Shown in pieces: positions 11,701 to 22,672 of a stretch of DNA of 64,000 nucleotides. The notes under the pieces were generated by a model. It was not told where the DNA came from and ran no database searches. It saw only the letters and a program-made list of their open reading frames with translations. The DNA lies in assembly GCA_029255685.2 (NCBI GenBank), contig CM055313.2, forward strand, positions 51,864,579 through 51,928,578. Direction: 5' to 3'. Origin of the DNA: Silene conica. Lineage: Eukaryota > Streptophyta > Magnoliopsida > Caryophyllales > Caryophyllaceae. The translations under genes and the position numbers were made by a program. Position 1 is the stretch's first letter. Every line of letters begins with the position of its first letter.

Positions 11701-12548
11701 TTCTACTTGCCGTAGATTATGTTTCCAAATGGGTTGAGGCGATCCCCACACGGAATGATGATGGAAAAACCGTGAGTTCCTTCATGCAAGAAAATATCTT
11801 CTCTCGGTTTGGCTTTCCTAGATGCATCATAAGTGATAGGGGAACCCACTTTTGCAACAAATTAGTGGGCTCCCTCTTGAAGAAGTATGGAGTGATCCAT
11901 AAGATTTCCACGGCCTATCACCCTCAAACCAATGGCCAAGCGGAAGTGTCAAACCGAGAAATTAAGAGCATTTTGGAGAAGACGGTCAACCCCGACCGGA
12001 AAGATTGGAGCAAAAGACTCAATGATGCTTTGTGGGCCTATAGGACGGCTTACAAGACCCCCATCGGCATGTCCCCCTATAGGCTCATCTATGGGAAAAG
12101 TTGTCATCTCCCGGTGGAGATTGAGCACAAAGCTTATTGGGCAATTAAAGCTTTCAACCAAAGTTATGATGAGTCGGGGCTACACCGAAAACTTCAAATT
12201 CAAGAATTGGAGGAACTACGAAGTGATGCTTTTGATAATGCCGAAATCTACAAAGAAATGACAAAGAGGTGGCATGATCAAATGATCACTCGTCGGGTTT
12301 TCAAGGAAGGAGAGGAGGTGCTAGTTTTCCAAAGCCGTTTCAAGAATTTCCCCGGAAAGCTAAGGTCTAGGTGGTATGGGCCTTTCACAATTCGAAAGGT
12401 ACTACCTCATGGAGCCATTGAGGTGGAAGACCAAAAGACCGGGAAAGTGATTAAAGTGAATGGGCAAAGGTTGAAACATTACCTTACAAACATGGAATTG
12501 CATGGAGAAGGGGAGATCCAACTCGAGGACCCCGTTTATCGAGAATGA
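8780..12548 (+). pseudogene. pol: Pol region of element C (protease, RT, RNase H, integrase)
   Basis: The order of parts is Ty3/gypsy. The aspartic protease comes first (MLDSGSSINVMPYS, about 8830). A palindrome-array linker at 9405-9516 follows. Next are reverse transcriptase (catalytic FMDD about 10370), RNase H ([14 protein letters not shown] about 10805 and VIFTDHKAI about 11005) and integrase, with an HHCC zinc finger around 11450-11580 and D, D, E landmarks ([29 protein letters not shown]). A short C-terminal domain ends near 12548. There is no chromodomain, as expected for the Athila/Tat group. The region is not a single frame; the copy is broken, with about two breaks in gag-pol. The family and domain calls are secure. 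Confidence 0.9.
9405..9516 (+). repeat. CGCAGCCTGCG palindrome array inside C pol
   Basis: Six copies or near copies between the protease and RT parts. In the local frame most of it would read as an Ala/Gln/Val-rich linker (for example RSAAQPAVFSGAAC). The motif is the same as in the LTRs of C; the spacers differ. Confidence 0.85.
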
Positions 12549-13648
12549 GAAGGCAAAGAGGTGGTCGAGCCATCGACATTAAATAACGGCAAAGTTTGTA
12601 CATATTCTATCCCTTTTTCAAGTTTTAGCTTCATGCATTTCCCCGTTTTAAGCATTTTGTTTTGTGTTGTCGTTTCTTTAACAAACAACTTGAAGTTACT
12701 AATACGTGTTTTAAGATGTTTTAGACTTGTGAGAGGTGTGAAAAAGTGTGTGACGGATGTGGATGTTGAGAAGGCAAGGTAAGTGAGTCCGTGTTTTGGT
12801 TAAGTCTCGGAGTGGAGTGGGAATCTTGACCATGGTAAAGCAACGAAAAAAAATTCCAAGTTCAGCCAGGGGCGCAGGCTGCCAGACACAACGCAGCCTG
12901 CGATGAAGGGGATCTTGAGAAGAAGAAAAATCGGGAAAATTCAGTGAAAACCGCAGCCTGCGTGATTTTACGCAGCCTGCGGTCCTGGACGCAGGCCTGC
13001 GGTATTTTACGCAGCCTGCGGTTACCTCGGGTTTTTGAGTTTTTTTTCGCTTCTTATTTTCGTGTCATCTTCAACCCCATCCCATTATCCAAACTTTCAG
13101 ATTCCCTCAAAACACAAAACCCCCTTCAAAACCCTCACCAACACTTTCATCCTCTTCAATACTCCATCACCCTAACTCAAGTTTTCAATAATCAATCACC
13201 ATCACCAATTCCTAGAACTTTTACACCATCAAACTACCACTCACACCATCAAACCCAAGAATCAAAGCCTCACCAAGACCTAGATTTTTTTCCTTCAATC
13301 TCAACGGATTCAAGGCGCAATCGGGTTCTAGCAAGGTTTCATCAACTACTTTCACTACTTTGGTGCTAATTGGGGAAGGTATAACACTCTTACACCCTCT
13401 TAATAATTTCCATTCAAAGTTAGTCTAGAAATCAATTTTAGGATTGATTTTTGGTTTTTATTTGTTGTTTGATTCTCTTGTTGTGTGGTAAAACATATTT
13501 TCTGGGTGAGAATTAGGAAGCAATCAACAAACACCTTCCCAAACCATTCTTAACATCCTTGCATACCAAGTGTTTGTTGATTTGCCTCTTAGAGTGAAAA
13601 ATCGTTTTGAGTGGTAATCTTTAAAGTGTAAAAGTTCTCCTTTCACAA
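12549..13648 (+). other. Spacer between pol and third ORF of C
   Basis: About 1.1 kb with no clear gene. It holds a palindrome array (12869-13023), a CA-rich stretch at 13080-13300, and, from about 13375, sequence with short TTG-rich runs before the ATG at 13649. A splice acceptor for a subgenomic message is plausible here, since Athila third ORFs are thought to be expressed that way, but I cannot fix a site. Confidence 0.5.
12869..13023 (+). repeat. CGCAGCCTGCG palindrome array after C pol
   Basis: Six copies including the variants GCGCAGGCTGCC and CGCAGGCCTGCGG, with unlike spacers. This is the third internal or terminal site of the same motif in element C. Confidence 0.85.
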
Positions 13649-15424
13649 ATGGCCCCCAAGTTGTCAAAATTGTTCCGAGGAAAGGGAAAAAAGAGAGCCG
13701 CGGTGGAGGAACCCGTGGAGGAGGAGGAAGTGGTGTTTGCGGGTCATGAGGGCTTGAATGCGGCAGCCCTTAGGATTTGGAACAAATTTTTTGCACCAAA
13801 ACCTCAACATGTGGTATCCACTAAGTTCTTTTGTCCAACTACTTTGAGAGAGCTAGGCCTTTTTGATATCACTCATCAACTCCTTTCAAAGGTAGGGCTC
13901 GACGCCTACCTCGACAATGATGCTTGGGACACCACCTACCGGTCCTACACTTATGAGTTTCTCTCGACCCTTACTGAGCTTGATGTTGCGGAGGGTGAAG
14001 ACAATAAGTTTCGTTTCCGTTTAAGTGGTTCTTGGCACGAGTGCACTCTTTCAGAAATCCGGGAAATCCTCAAAATAACCAAACCACCCTCTTTTATTCC
14101 TTCCAATAGGCGAATCCCCGATGACCTTTGGTTAGGACTAACCGGAGGTTCCTACACCACCAAAGATGATAAGATATCCTCCATCACCAACCCCCCTCTC
14201 CGCATCATAGCACATTTTCTTGCTAGCCTTTTCTTTGCGGTGGGGGAGCCTACCAAGATAAACGACAAGATCAAAATTTGCTTATGGAGTATGCTTCCGG
14301 AGGGGAGCGGAGTCCCGGATTGGGCAAAGATGTTCTTGGATGCTTGTCTAAAGCATAAATTGAAAAGCTCGGGTGGGAACATTCATAACGGAGGCCTTGT
14401 CACCTTCCTTGTCCGGCACTTTGAGGGTCAAATTCCCGCCAATCAATCTATAAATGAAGCCAAGGGAATTTGCTACTACAATGGGCATGCACTTCAAGAG
14501 TGCAACATGTTCCGAATTACTTGTGTTTCACCTTTAGAGGGTTTTTGGCTTTGCAAGGACGGACTACCCTTTCTCCGTCTTCCGTCGGCGAACCCTATTC
14601 CAAGTGGGATCCGGGCTCGCGATTTCTTGTGCTCAATTGACCCCACCCTTCAAGCCGAGCAAAGAGGAGCCCAAAGGGAAGAAAGGAGATCTAGTGTCTC
14701 TCGGGAGGAGTTTAGGAGGGAGAGGAAAGAGGAAGAAAGAGAGGCTATACAAATTGAGGATTCTCCCATTCGGAGTCCGGGTGGGTACTCTCAAATGCAT
14801 GACACGGAGATGCCGGATGTCGGAGGGTCTACAAACCCACCATTGGCACCTTGGCAACAACAAATGTTGAACCACTTTGAGAGTACCCGGCAAGCTCTTC
14901 AAGGCATTAGCGGCAAGGTGGAAGGCTCCTACACTTGGCAACAACAACAAGAGCCAAGATTGAGTGAGTTGGACAAATGGAGGATTGCCTCCATTGAGCA
15001 TGAAAGGGCCGTAAAAGAGGCCGAGGAAGAGCAAAACCGGATGATTTCGGAGATGCACCGGCGCCAACAAGAATCCATGGCATGGCAACAAGAGCAAGAT
15101 AGGCGTTGGAGGGAGCAACAAAGGATGTGGGAGGAACAAAACTCTTGGAGATCGGAAGCCACCTCCCATTTCGGAATGCAAAATGAGAGGTATAACCAAT
15201 ACCTTGATGATTCCTATGAGGATGCCCAAACCCAAGAGGACACTCTTGGGCTTGTGCAAGGGCTTTTTGGCATGACACTTTACCCCAACGATCCAACCTA
15301 CCAACCTCATCTTACCCAAGATCAACTCAACCAAAGCATGGGCCGGGTGAGACAAGTGAGAGAGCGCCGGGGTGAAAGGCGGGGGAGAAAGAGCACAAGT
15401 AGCTCCCAACCTCCCGATTTGTGA
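13649..15424 (+). CDS. Third ORF of element C, Athila ORF-type protein
   Basis: A 591-codon frame downstream of pol. The N-terminus is basic (KLFRGKGKKRAA) and then acidic. Residues about 35-330 resemble the ATHILA ORF family (landmarks FFCPTTLRELGLFDI, WHECTLSEIREIL). Residues about 335-375 are strongly Arg/Glu-rich. Residues about 420-510 are Gln/Glu/Arg-rich and likely coiled coil. I see no signal peptide or membrane segment, so it does not look like a classic envelope protein even though Athila third ORFs are often called env-like. Its role is unknown. A 279-codon frame on the other strand is a shadow of this gene. Confidence 0.75.
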   Translation: MAPKLSKLFRGKGKKRAAVEEPVEEEEVVFAGHEGLNAAALRIWNKFFAPKPQHVVSTKFFCPTTLRELGLFDITHQLLSKVGLDAYLDNDAWDTTYRSYTYEFLSTLTELDVAEGEDNKFRFRLSGSWHECTLSEIREILKITKPPSFIPSNRRIPDDLWLGLTGGSYTTKDDKISSITNPPLRIIAHFLASLFFAVGEPTKINDKIKICLWSMLPEGSGVPDWAKMFLDACLKHKLKSSGGNIHNGGLVTFLVRHFEGQIPANQSINEAKGICYYNGHALQECNMFRITCVSPLEGFWLCKDGLPFLRLPSANPIPSGIRARDFLCSIDPTLQAEQRGAQREERRSSVSREEFRRERKEEEREAIQIEDSPIRSPGGYSQMHDTEMPDVGGSTNPPLAPWQQQMLNHFESTRQALQGISGKVEGSYTWQQQQEPRLSELDKWRIASIEHERAVKEAEEEQNRMISEMHRRQQESMAWQQEQDRRWREQQRMWEEQNSWRSEATSHFGMQNERYNQYLDDSYEDAQTQEDTLGLVQGLFGMTLYPNDPTYQPHLTQDQLNQSMGRVRQVRERRGERRGRKSTSSSQPPDL

Positions 15425-15576
15425 AAGAAAGAAGTTGGCACCTTCACACATTGAGGACAATGTTTGACTCAAGTGTGGGGGGGATGGTTTACATGTGTGA
15501 AGAATTTAGAATTTCAAGTTTGTTTTTTTTATGTTATGTTCCCTTTTTATTCATGTGGTATTTTCTTTCATCTTAC

Positions 15577-15651
15577 AAAAAAAAAAAAAAAAAAAAAACA
15601 AAAAAAGAGAAAAAAAGAGAAAAAAAAAAAAAAAAAAAGAAAAGAAAAAAA
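15577..15651 (+). repeat. A-rich tract in the C 3' UTR
   Basis: About 75 bp made only of A with a few G and C, just downstream of the third ORF. It may be a captured poly(A) tail or slippage; no target duplication beside it suggests a separate insertion. Confidence 0.8.
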
Positions 15652-15660
15652 TCCCGGCTA

Positions 15661-15828
15661 GGTGAAAACCCACAAGGGTGGGCGCCTAGGCAAAATTGGG
15701 AGGGTGGCCGAGGACGGAATGAAAACCCGAAAGGGCGTTCCGGGCAAAAAGAAAAATCGAGTTGCGAGCCACCATGAGAGGAAAGGAAAAGCTAAGGTGA
15801 AAACCCGAAAGGGAACCTTAGGCAAAAT
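15661..15828 (+). repeat. Three-copy GAAAACCC/AAGGG hairpin motif
   Basis: Copies at 15661-15695, 15718-15750 and 15796-15828 share the pattern TGAAAACCC-n-AAGGG followed by GGCAAAA about 12-15 bp later. In each, CCC and GGG around a 4-base loop can pair (CCCGAAAGGG), so the transcript could carry three small hairpins. Confidence 0.65.
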
Positions 15829-16147
15829 GAGAGAAAAGAAAGAAAAAAAAAATGGAAAAGGTCAAAACAAAAATGGAGGGATAAGAAGGGAGCGAGAAGG
15901 AGGGTTTTGGAAGGAGGTTAGAAATAGGTTTAATTTCTTTTTGTGTCACAATTTTTGTTTTTAAATCGGTGGTTTTCACTTGTGATACTTGGTTTGTCAA
16001 TGTTTAGGTGTTTGGGGGGCAACCAAGTATCATGGTTTACATCTAGTGGAGTAATAAGGGGGTGTTATAAGTGGGAATTTTGTTGATCTTGATGGATGTT
16101 GAGGCCACCTCACTATCACCTCGGGATGAGGCGAAGGTGGTCATTTC

Positions 16148-16352
16148 TTGATAGGGAGTTATAAGAAGGGTGGAAGTGTCGGTTTCGGAGTTGGAGTCTT
16201 GTTGAGTCTTGTATAGAGGGAGGTATAAGGAGGGCGTGCGAGGGAAGAGTGTTTGTTAAACTTTTGATGTCTAGTTCTTTTTGTTCTTTTTCTTTTTAAT
16301 CGGTGTTCTTTCTTGTCGAGGGAGATATAAGAAGGGTGTAGTAAGGGAAGAG
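16148..16352 (+). repeat. Three-copy GGGAGNTATAAGRAGGG repeat
   Basis: Imperfect copies at 16148-16180, 16208-16250 and 16312-16352, each beginning near CTTG and containing TATAAG(A/G)AGGG. They lie between the hairpin motif and the polypurine tract. Confidence 0.65.
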
Positions 16353-16426
16353 AGGTCAATGCACCACACTTTTTCGTGACTTTCGGAAAAGCTTGTCTTG
16401 GGTTTTGCTCGGGACTAGCAAAAGTT

Positions 16427-16441
16427 AAGTGTGGGGGTATT
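16427..16441 (+). other. Polypurine tract of C
   Basis: AAGTGTGGGGGTATT lies directly before the 3' LTR start TGATAGTAGG, in the position where plus-strand DNA synthesis is primed. Confidence 0.75.
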
Positions 16442-17882
16442 TGATAGTAGGTTTTTATGTCGGTCTTAGATTGTGATTTTATCACAATCTAGTCATTTTC
16501 TTCGGGTCGTTAGTATCGTTTTGTTAAGTATTTGATTTTTGGTCATGTTGTGTTTTTGTGGCATTTTTATCCTTAGTCCTTGTTAATCTTTATGTTCGAG
16601 ATCAAGGGATTTCACTCATCGGTCCAAGGGTAGCACACGAACCTCATCATCATCCGATTCTTGCTTGGGAAGCCTTGAAGAACTGAAGTTTTGATCAAAG
16701 AAAAGAAGTTTCCAGCCATAAACGCAGCCTGCGACAGGAGGAGCAGCCTGCGGGCACAGGCGCAGCCTGCGGGATTTTTGGCAGCCTACGCTGTTTTACG
16801 CAGGGCTGCGGTTTGTGACGCAGCCTGAGGTTTCGGCTGCTTTGTGGCGTTAATCTCAGCTTTTGGAAGAATCGTCCTAGGGTTTTGTGCACCCATATAA
16901 ATACTCAAATTCTAAATGTTTTGTATCTATCATCTTATCTCTAGAACAAGAACTTTTATTCTCAAATTAAGTTGTAATCTTTCCTTATTTTTCAAGCTTG
17001 TAATTATGCTAATGAGGAGCTAATCTCCTTTACTCTTGGTGTGATTCCGATCAAAGTCTCCGACTTTGACTTTGTAAGATTCAAATAACCCTTTCTTTTT
17101 ATCTAATGTTGTTTCCTTAGTTTATCTTTTACATTCTAAGTAATTATTTGTGTGGATTGATCACCCTTGCATCTTAGTTGCTTAGTTTTCACATATGTTA
17201 AGTAATCGGTTTAGTTACTTGATGTTATTGGAAGCAAGCTTGTATGTATGTTGAGTTGGCTTAGATGAGACATATGTATGAGTAGGAAATTACATAACTT
17301 TCCTTGCTTTCATGGCTTAATGATTAGTGAGTTTAGTTTCTACTTCACATCTTTTGGAATAGACGGAATTACATACACGGTTTAGTTGTGTGGTTCGCTT
17401 TCATTAGATGTTGGTTAGGGTTGGATAGTTTAAGGGGTTGTTAGAGTCGAGCAAGTCTTTGTCGGGTGACTTTGTGACGGTTACACCAAGTTTTTCTCTC
17501 ATATTGATTATCGCACACTACGTGTTTGTGTTATTGCCAAGCCCAAAGCATTTCTCATTTATTGCTCTTTATTGTTTTTATGAATGCTTTCCCAATCATT
17601 GAAACTTTGCATTTATGTTATCTCCTTGTGTTTCATTTATGTTAATATCCATAGTTTGTTGATAAGTCATTTATCTTTAGTCTCTTAGCATCTTTAAGTT
17701 GTCTTTAAATCTTTGTTTAGTCGTGTGTAACCAAGTCTTTAGTTATTTCCTTTCTCTTGGGTTCGACCCTTAACTTGCACTTTACTACTTTTTATTTCGA
17801 GTATAGTCGAGTCTAGTTTAGGTTTTATAATTTGTTTGGCGAGATAATTAGTGTAATAACGACCACTAGTTTTTCCGTATCA
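16442..17882 (+). repeat. 3' LTR of C
   Basis: 1441 bp, about 99.5% identical to 5075-6515. It carries the same palindrome array (16723-16833) and TATA box (16896-16903), and is followed by the target duplication CTCCC at 17883-17887. Confidence 0.93.
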
Positions 17883-17887
17883 CTCCC

Positions 17888-18427
17888 TAAACCATTCCAA
17901 AACATTATCTTTCCCAAAGAAGGTTAAGGGGTCATCCTTGAACAAGTTCCTAAAATTTCAACTACTAAGCTAAGCTACTTATGAAGTGCCAAGAGAAGAG
18001 GAAAGTAACAAGCATGGGGTTATGTCGGAAGGTTACAAAAGCAGCTTCCGAGGCAAGATCGGAGGGGGGGGGTTAAGGATAAGGAAATACATCTGGAGAC
18101 AAGAGAAGAAAGAGGATGCATGCGAACAATGAGTAGATTAGGGAACAAGGAAACCTTTACCAAGGATAACAAGAATCCTCCAACTTCGGTAGTAGACACC
18201 AGTCTTTATCACCATTCAGATAAGCTCGCGGTTCACCTGTTCTAAAGCACAACAATAAACTCAAGGACAATGAACAAACCAGTTAGACCTAACATAGAGA
18301 AATCACAATACAGACTACCACTTGGTCCTTAAATCTACCCATCTCTCATTCATTATTTCAGGTCAAGTTCATATTTAAGTTGGGGTAAACATGCGTGCGT
18401 CGGGAGCATTACTGCTCTGATACCAAC
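17888..18427 (-). other. Non-coding interior of B, right part
   Basis: About 540 bp between C and the right LTR of B. It has no frame of note and contains a short G run near 18066. On the minus strand it would be the leader after the primer site. Confidence 0.55.
18414..18425 (-). other. Primer binding site of B (initiator tRNA-Met)
   Basis: Reads TGGTATCAGAGC on the minus strand, two bases from the LTR terminus TGTGACACC at 18428. It is complementary to the 3' end of initiator tRNA-Met and fixes B's orientation as minus. Confidence 0.85.
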
Positions 18428-18979
18428 TGTGACACCCCGCGATATTACATAAAAATAAACAAGCAACTTGCTGCGGAAAATACGGTATTTTAAAAACTTT
18501 CGACATATATAAATAAACTTAATCGCGGAATATCAAAAACAACATGCGGAAGATTTAAAACTAAAGAAAAAGTATAACTTTTATAAGATAAATGAAAGTT
18601 TACAAGGGATAAGGTATCCCTCGATAGCAACAGAATTAAATCTAAGCTAAACGTAAATAGGTAATTTGTCGACTAATCAACAATGCTCGCTAGCCACACG
18701 TCTTCCCCAAACAGCACCAACCTACATACATGAAACATGTACGCCACAGTCAGTGGGGAGTAACTCGAGGTTCTCCCAGCCACTTTTTGTCAAAAAATAT
18801 GTAAACGGTAATACAACACAACATATACATATGAACATGCATATACCAAGATAAATACTCAAATATGACATATTCAAATATGACAAGCATGATCAAGCAT
18901 GAACCAACATGTGAACTACAAACACGGTCATCATGTGAACTATATCAAACGGATAATTAACTCAAGTGAATGACTCAGC

Positions 18980-20203
18980 TGTTGGGAAATGTTTCCTCAA
19001 CAATAGTGCGATCACGACAATGATATAATCATTGTCATAAATCTTATAAGAATATGCAAGGGACGATTCGTTATTTGATATAGTCAACTGACCAACATTA
19101 ATCGGTAATGATTGGCTGACTAGAGTTTGACATTACTGTCGTATGACGGTGGTGGTCAGTTGATCCCTTTAGGTCACACCTATAGGACAGACCCCTTAAA
19201 TAGATAATTGATCAATTATATATGATACGAATTGATCGAACTCCTTAAAACCGTATATCGAGAAATCAGAGGTTAAATCTTAAAGTAAGATTTATATTTG
19301 AAATCGAAATGTGTCGATTGTCAAATATTAATCGATATTTATGAAATGTCGAAATTAGAATGAGATGGGTTCGTGGTTATAACAAATGTTGTATATCGTA
19401 TTGACGATTATTATAATAACCATATTTTGAGACGGTGATTATGAATTACTAAATAATTTGTTAAAATATGATTTGATTAATTTAGAAATATTATTTATGT
19501 GATAAATATATTTCAAATTAATACAATTGAATTATGTCACATAGGATGTCACATATTACACAATTGTACAAATTACAATTTTGTAAAATAAGGTCCATTT
19601 TACAATATAATGTGTCGTGTATGTGCATGTGTTATGGATTAATATTAGTAATATTAATTCTTACACACATAATGATTACTATAAGATAGTCTTACATACC
19701 TATTAGTAGGTATGCATACTTGAGTGCATGTGTAAGACAAGCAACCTATTTTGGTCTTCCTAAACACATATCACACGACACACTACCCATATAAGAAATG
19801 AGTTGTTGACATTACTTCATTCTAACCTTCATGCAAAGTTAAGTTTTCTAGTATAAGAAAACCAAAATCCTCTTACATATCATTTACATAATATTTTTAG
19901 TAAACTAGTAAAGAGATATTAGTTTACGGTTTTAAGTAAACCAATTCGGTCTCCTAGCTCGGGTTCGGTCTTTGGTGTTTGAGGGTAGGTCTTGGGTGCA
20001 TCGTAAAGGAGGCAAGCTATAATTTGGTTGCTCCGTGGAGGATCGTCCTAGCGCTTAAAGGACCGATTGTAAGACCCTTTCCGTTATTGTTCCGCATTTA
20101 CTTTGCATGCATAAGATCGACTAAATAATTAATGAGTTAATTAGTATAATTAGTAAGATTAAATAATATGAACATATTAGTAAGAGTACACTATTTCCCT
20201 TCA
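18980..20203 (+). repeat. LTR1 of F
   Basis: 1224 bp from TGTTGGGAAATG to TTCCCTTCA. A possible TATA box (TATAAG) is at 19790-19795. A small hairpin (ACAATGAT and ATCATTGT) lies near 19017-19035. The U3 part at about 19080-19200 matches the LTR of copia element E. Confidence 0.92.
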
Positions 20204-20205
20204 AG

Positions 20206-20217
20206 TGGTATCAGAGC
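20206..20217 (+). other. Primer binding site of F, body 1
   Basis: TGGTATCAGAGC, two bases after the LTR end, complementary to initiator tRNA-Met. The second body has the same site at 27201-27212. Confidence 0.88.
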
Positions 20218-22672
20218 ATTAGGTTGCTTGCATGCAACTCGATTTTTACGTTTTTGCGAGAAAATGCGATTTTAATTAAAAACGAAAATGCTTAGTACAT
20301 ATAGGATATGCACGAAAATCATATTGCATGTATATTTTCTGGTCTTAAAATAGTTTTAAGTCATTTGGATGATTTAAGGAATAATATTGTTCAATTTTGT
20401 AATTAAATTGTTTAATTTAGGCTTAAAATCGGTTAAAAATGTTTTATTATGGGAAAAATAGCTAAATAATGTTTCTGGCCATGAATTTTAAATATGTTCT
20501 CACATGAATTTAACATATTATGAATATATAATTTTCGAGATTATTTAAGTTTTATGCATGGTTTATGAATTTTTAATGGTTAAATAGTCATAAAATGAGT
20601 TAAATATGGGTTAAATAGTTATATTATGAATTTAACTATAAAATTTTTTGTAGATGTCACATGCAATATTTAAAATCTATGATGAATTTTCCAGAAATTT
20701 TTCTTTAATATTGCATGAATATTGATTTTTATCGTAAAAATCGTAATATTAGTGCCATATTTTAGCTTAAATAGTTTAAGTTCGAATTTGACCATAAAAA
20801 TTTAATATTGTGTCACATATATTATTGCTAGCATGCATGTGAATTTTGAGCTATTAATCTCGAATTTTGCATGAGAAATGATTTTAATCGGTAAAATCGC
20901 GTAATATATGACACAAATTATTAAAAATAGTAAAAGTTACTTAAATGGTCCGAAAAATTCAACCATATTAGTCATATTATATATGATCATCAAAATATTT
21001 TTATTTAGTGCCAAAAGTTTCTGAAATTTTAAGTTTTAATTTTAAAAGGTTAAAATTGGAGATTGAGTGTTGGAAGAGTCATAATCGTTTTCAATCCTAA
21101 AACAGTGTGCATCTGTTTTTTCTTGCATTTTTCAGATACTTTGAGTGTCTAGGAAGATGTAAAAATTATATTGGTATTTTATTTCATAATTTTTGAAGTA
21201 ATTTTGAATTTTTCGATTAATTATGCATGTACACGGTTATTTTTACGAAATAAAATGTATATTTCGAAAATATTTAAATTTTAAGGATCTGAAATTTTTA
21301 AAATTTTCAGTATGTTCAAAATTTTGAATTTTGAATTTTCGAAATTTTTATGACTCGTTTGATTATTTTAATGCTATTTCCCATAAAACCGATTAAAACC
21401 GAACAATATTAAAATAAAAGTTAAGTAATTTTCGAAATTTGAGTAAGACTAAATTTTGAATCCTAAAATGTGTTAGGAAACTTAACTAAATCATGAATAA
21501 TGATTCATAGAGTGATTAGTGATTTTAAAATTGTTTAAATTACGTTATTCCATAAAACCGTGTTATTACGACTAACGATATTTAAAACGTGTTTAAATAG
21601 GACGATTTGGCTTAGGTTTTGCATTTTACATAAGCATTGCATATTTAATTATTGTTTATGAATGTCATAATTTATTTACGTAATTTTGAATTATGTAATT
21701 TACTTAGTATGGCCTTAAATTTTAATCGATATTTCCCGAAATGTAAGGGTTTATTGATTCGGTTGTAATTTAATGTGATCTCGTATCACTATATTTTATT
21801 GTTTTATTTCATAATGTATAAAATAGATAGAAAATTTGTAATTATTTGTAATTCCGGAGATCCTTGAAGACGGTGCCATTTCGGAAAGGAGTTCCGACCA
21901 AGACGGAGTTTGCCTTGGGATGCGTGCCGCGTGTGAAGTTCAAGGGACCAAAGGAGTTGGTTTCCGAATTTGTATTTTACATTTAATTTTCTATTTTAGG
22001 AAAGGCCATACTAGGGTTTCATTTATGCTTTTATTATTTATGCTTTTATTTATGATTATCATGTTTGCATGCATAGCCAAATCGTCATTCAATCTCATGC
22101 ATTTCATCGATTTTATCGACTGTGTCAATCAATTTATCGATAATTCACCGACTTAGTTCACTTAAAGGAGATAGATAATAAATTGACAAGATCTCTTACG
22201 TTATTTAAAAATCGAGACATAGCCTTAGCAAAAAGTAAAGAACCCGCGAAGGATCTTCTTCATAAGGGAGTAGGCTCGGCTAAATCGGGGTGCAAACCTT
22301 ATTACGTTGGTGAAGTGGGGTAATATGATTACGTTCTCGAAATTTGGTTGATCTCGACGAAGTTATTCGAGCCACCGTAGTGGTAATAAGTTCGGACTAA
22401 GATAAGAATTAGTGTAATTTTATCGACCGAGAGTTCTAAAAGTAGAATCGATTAAGGGGTTAATCTACCGAGTCATATTAATGAGGGATGTATCGGCTAA
22501 ACTGTGCCCGAGTTAGTGTGTATTTGGGTCTCGGGATCATTTACTTAATTGGGTAAGAGATCATTAAGTAGATGCTTAACTTGTTTAAAATTTACAAGTT
22601 TATTTAATAAAACGATAATTGTGTTTTAATTCCTTTATTTTATTGTAGTTCAATTTCGACTTTCAATCATCA
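20218..22672 (+). other. Long leader of F, body 1
   Basis: About 2.45 kb. The first 1.6 kb is very AT-rich and empty. From about 21845 to 22580 lies a block richer in GC that is well conserved in element I (60441-61150). It includes a small 78-codon frame at 21920-22156. Just before the gag ATG, a T-rich run ending TTGTAG looks like a splice acceptor and is kept in I, so the leader may hold an intron; this is inference. Confidence 0.6.

Larger units (their letters stand above)
15425..16441 (+). other. 3' untranslated region of C
   Basis: About 1 kb between the third ORF and the 3' LTR, without a real gene. In order it contains an A-rich tract, a three-copy GAAAACCC motif repeat, a three-copy GGGAG(A/G)TATAAG repeat and the polypurine tract. 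Short frames across the A-rich tract (Lys runs) are by-products. Confidence 0.7.
5075..17882 (+). mobile_element. Element C: Athila-like gypsy element with both LTRs
   Basis: The element is 12,808 bp with two 1441-bp LTRs (TGATAGTAGG...CCGTATCA) and a 5-bp target duplication CTCCC at 5070-5074 and 17883-17887. It has a tRNA-Asp-type primer site, gag, a protease-RT-RNase H-integrase region, a long third ORF typical of the Athila/Tat group, and a polypurine tract. The LTRs differ at about 7 sites (about 0.5%), so it is young, a few hundred thousand years at grass-type rates. The gag-pol part is not whole and carries about two breaks. It is inserted in the interior of B. Confidence 0.93.

Noticed and set aside
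14633-15472. 279-codon frame on the minus strand
   Set aside because: It lies opposite the third ORF of element C, has no domain, and owes its openness to the Gln/Glu/Arg-rich codons of the plus strand.
15421-15964. Lys-rich frames downstream of the C third ORF
   Set aside because: Read through the A-rich tract and hairpin repeats of the 3' UTR; no domain and no support as a gene.
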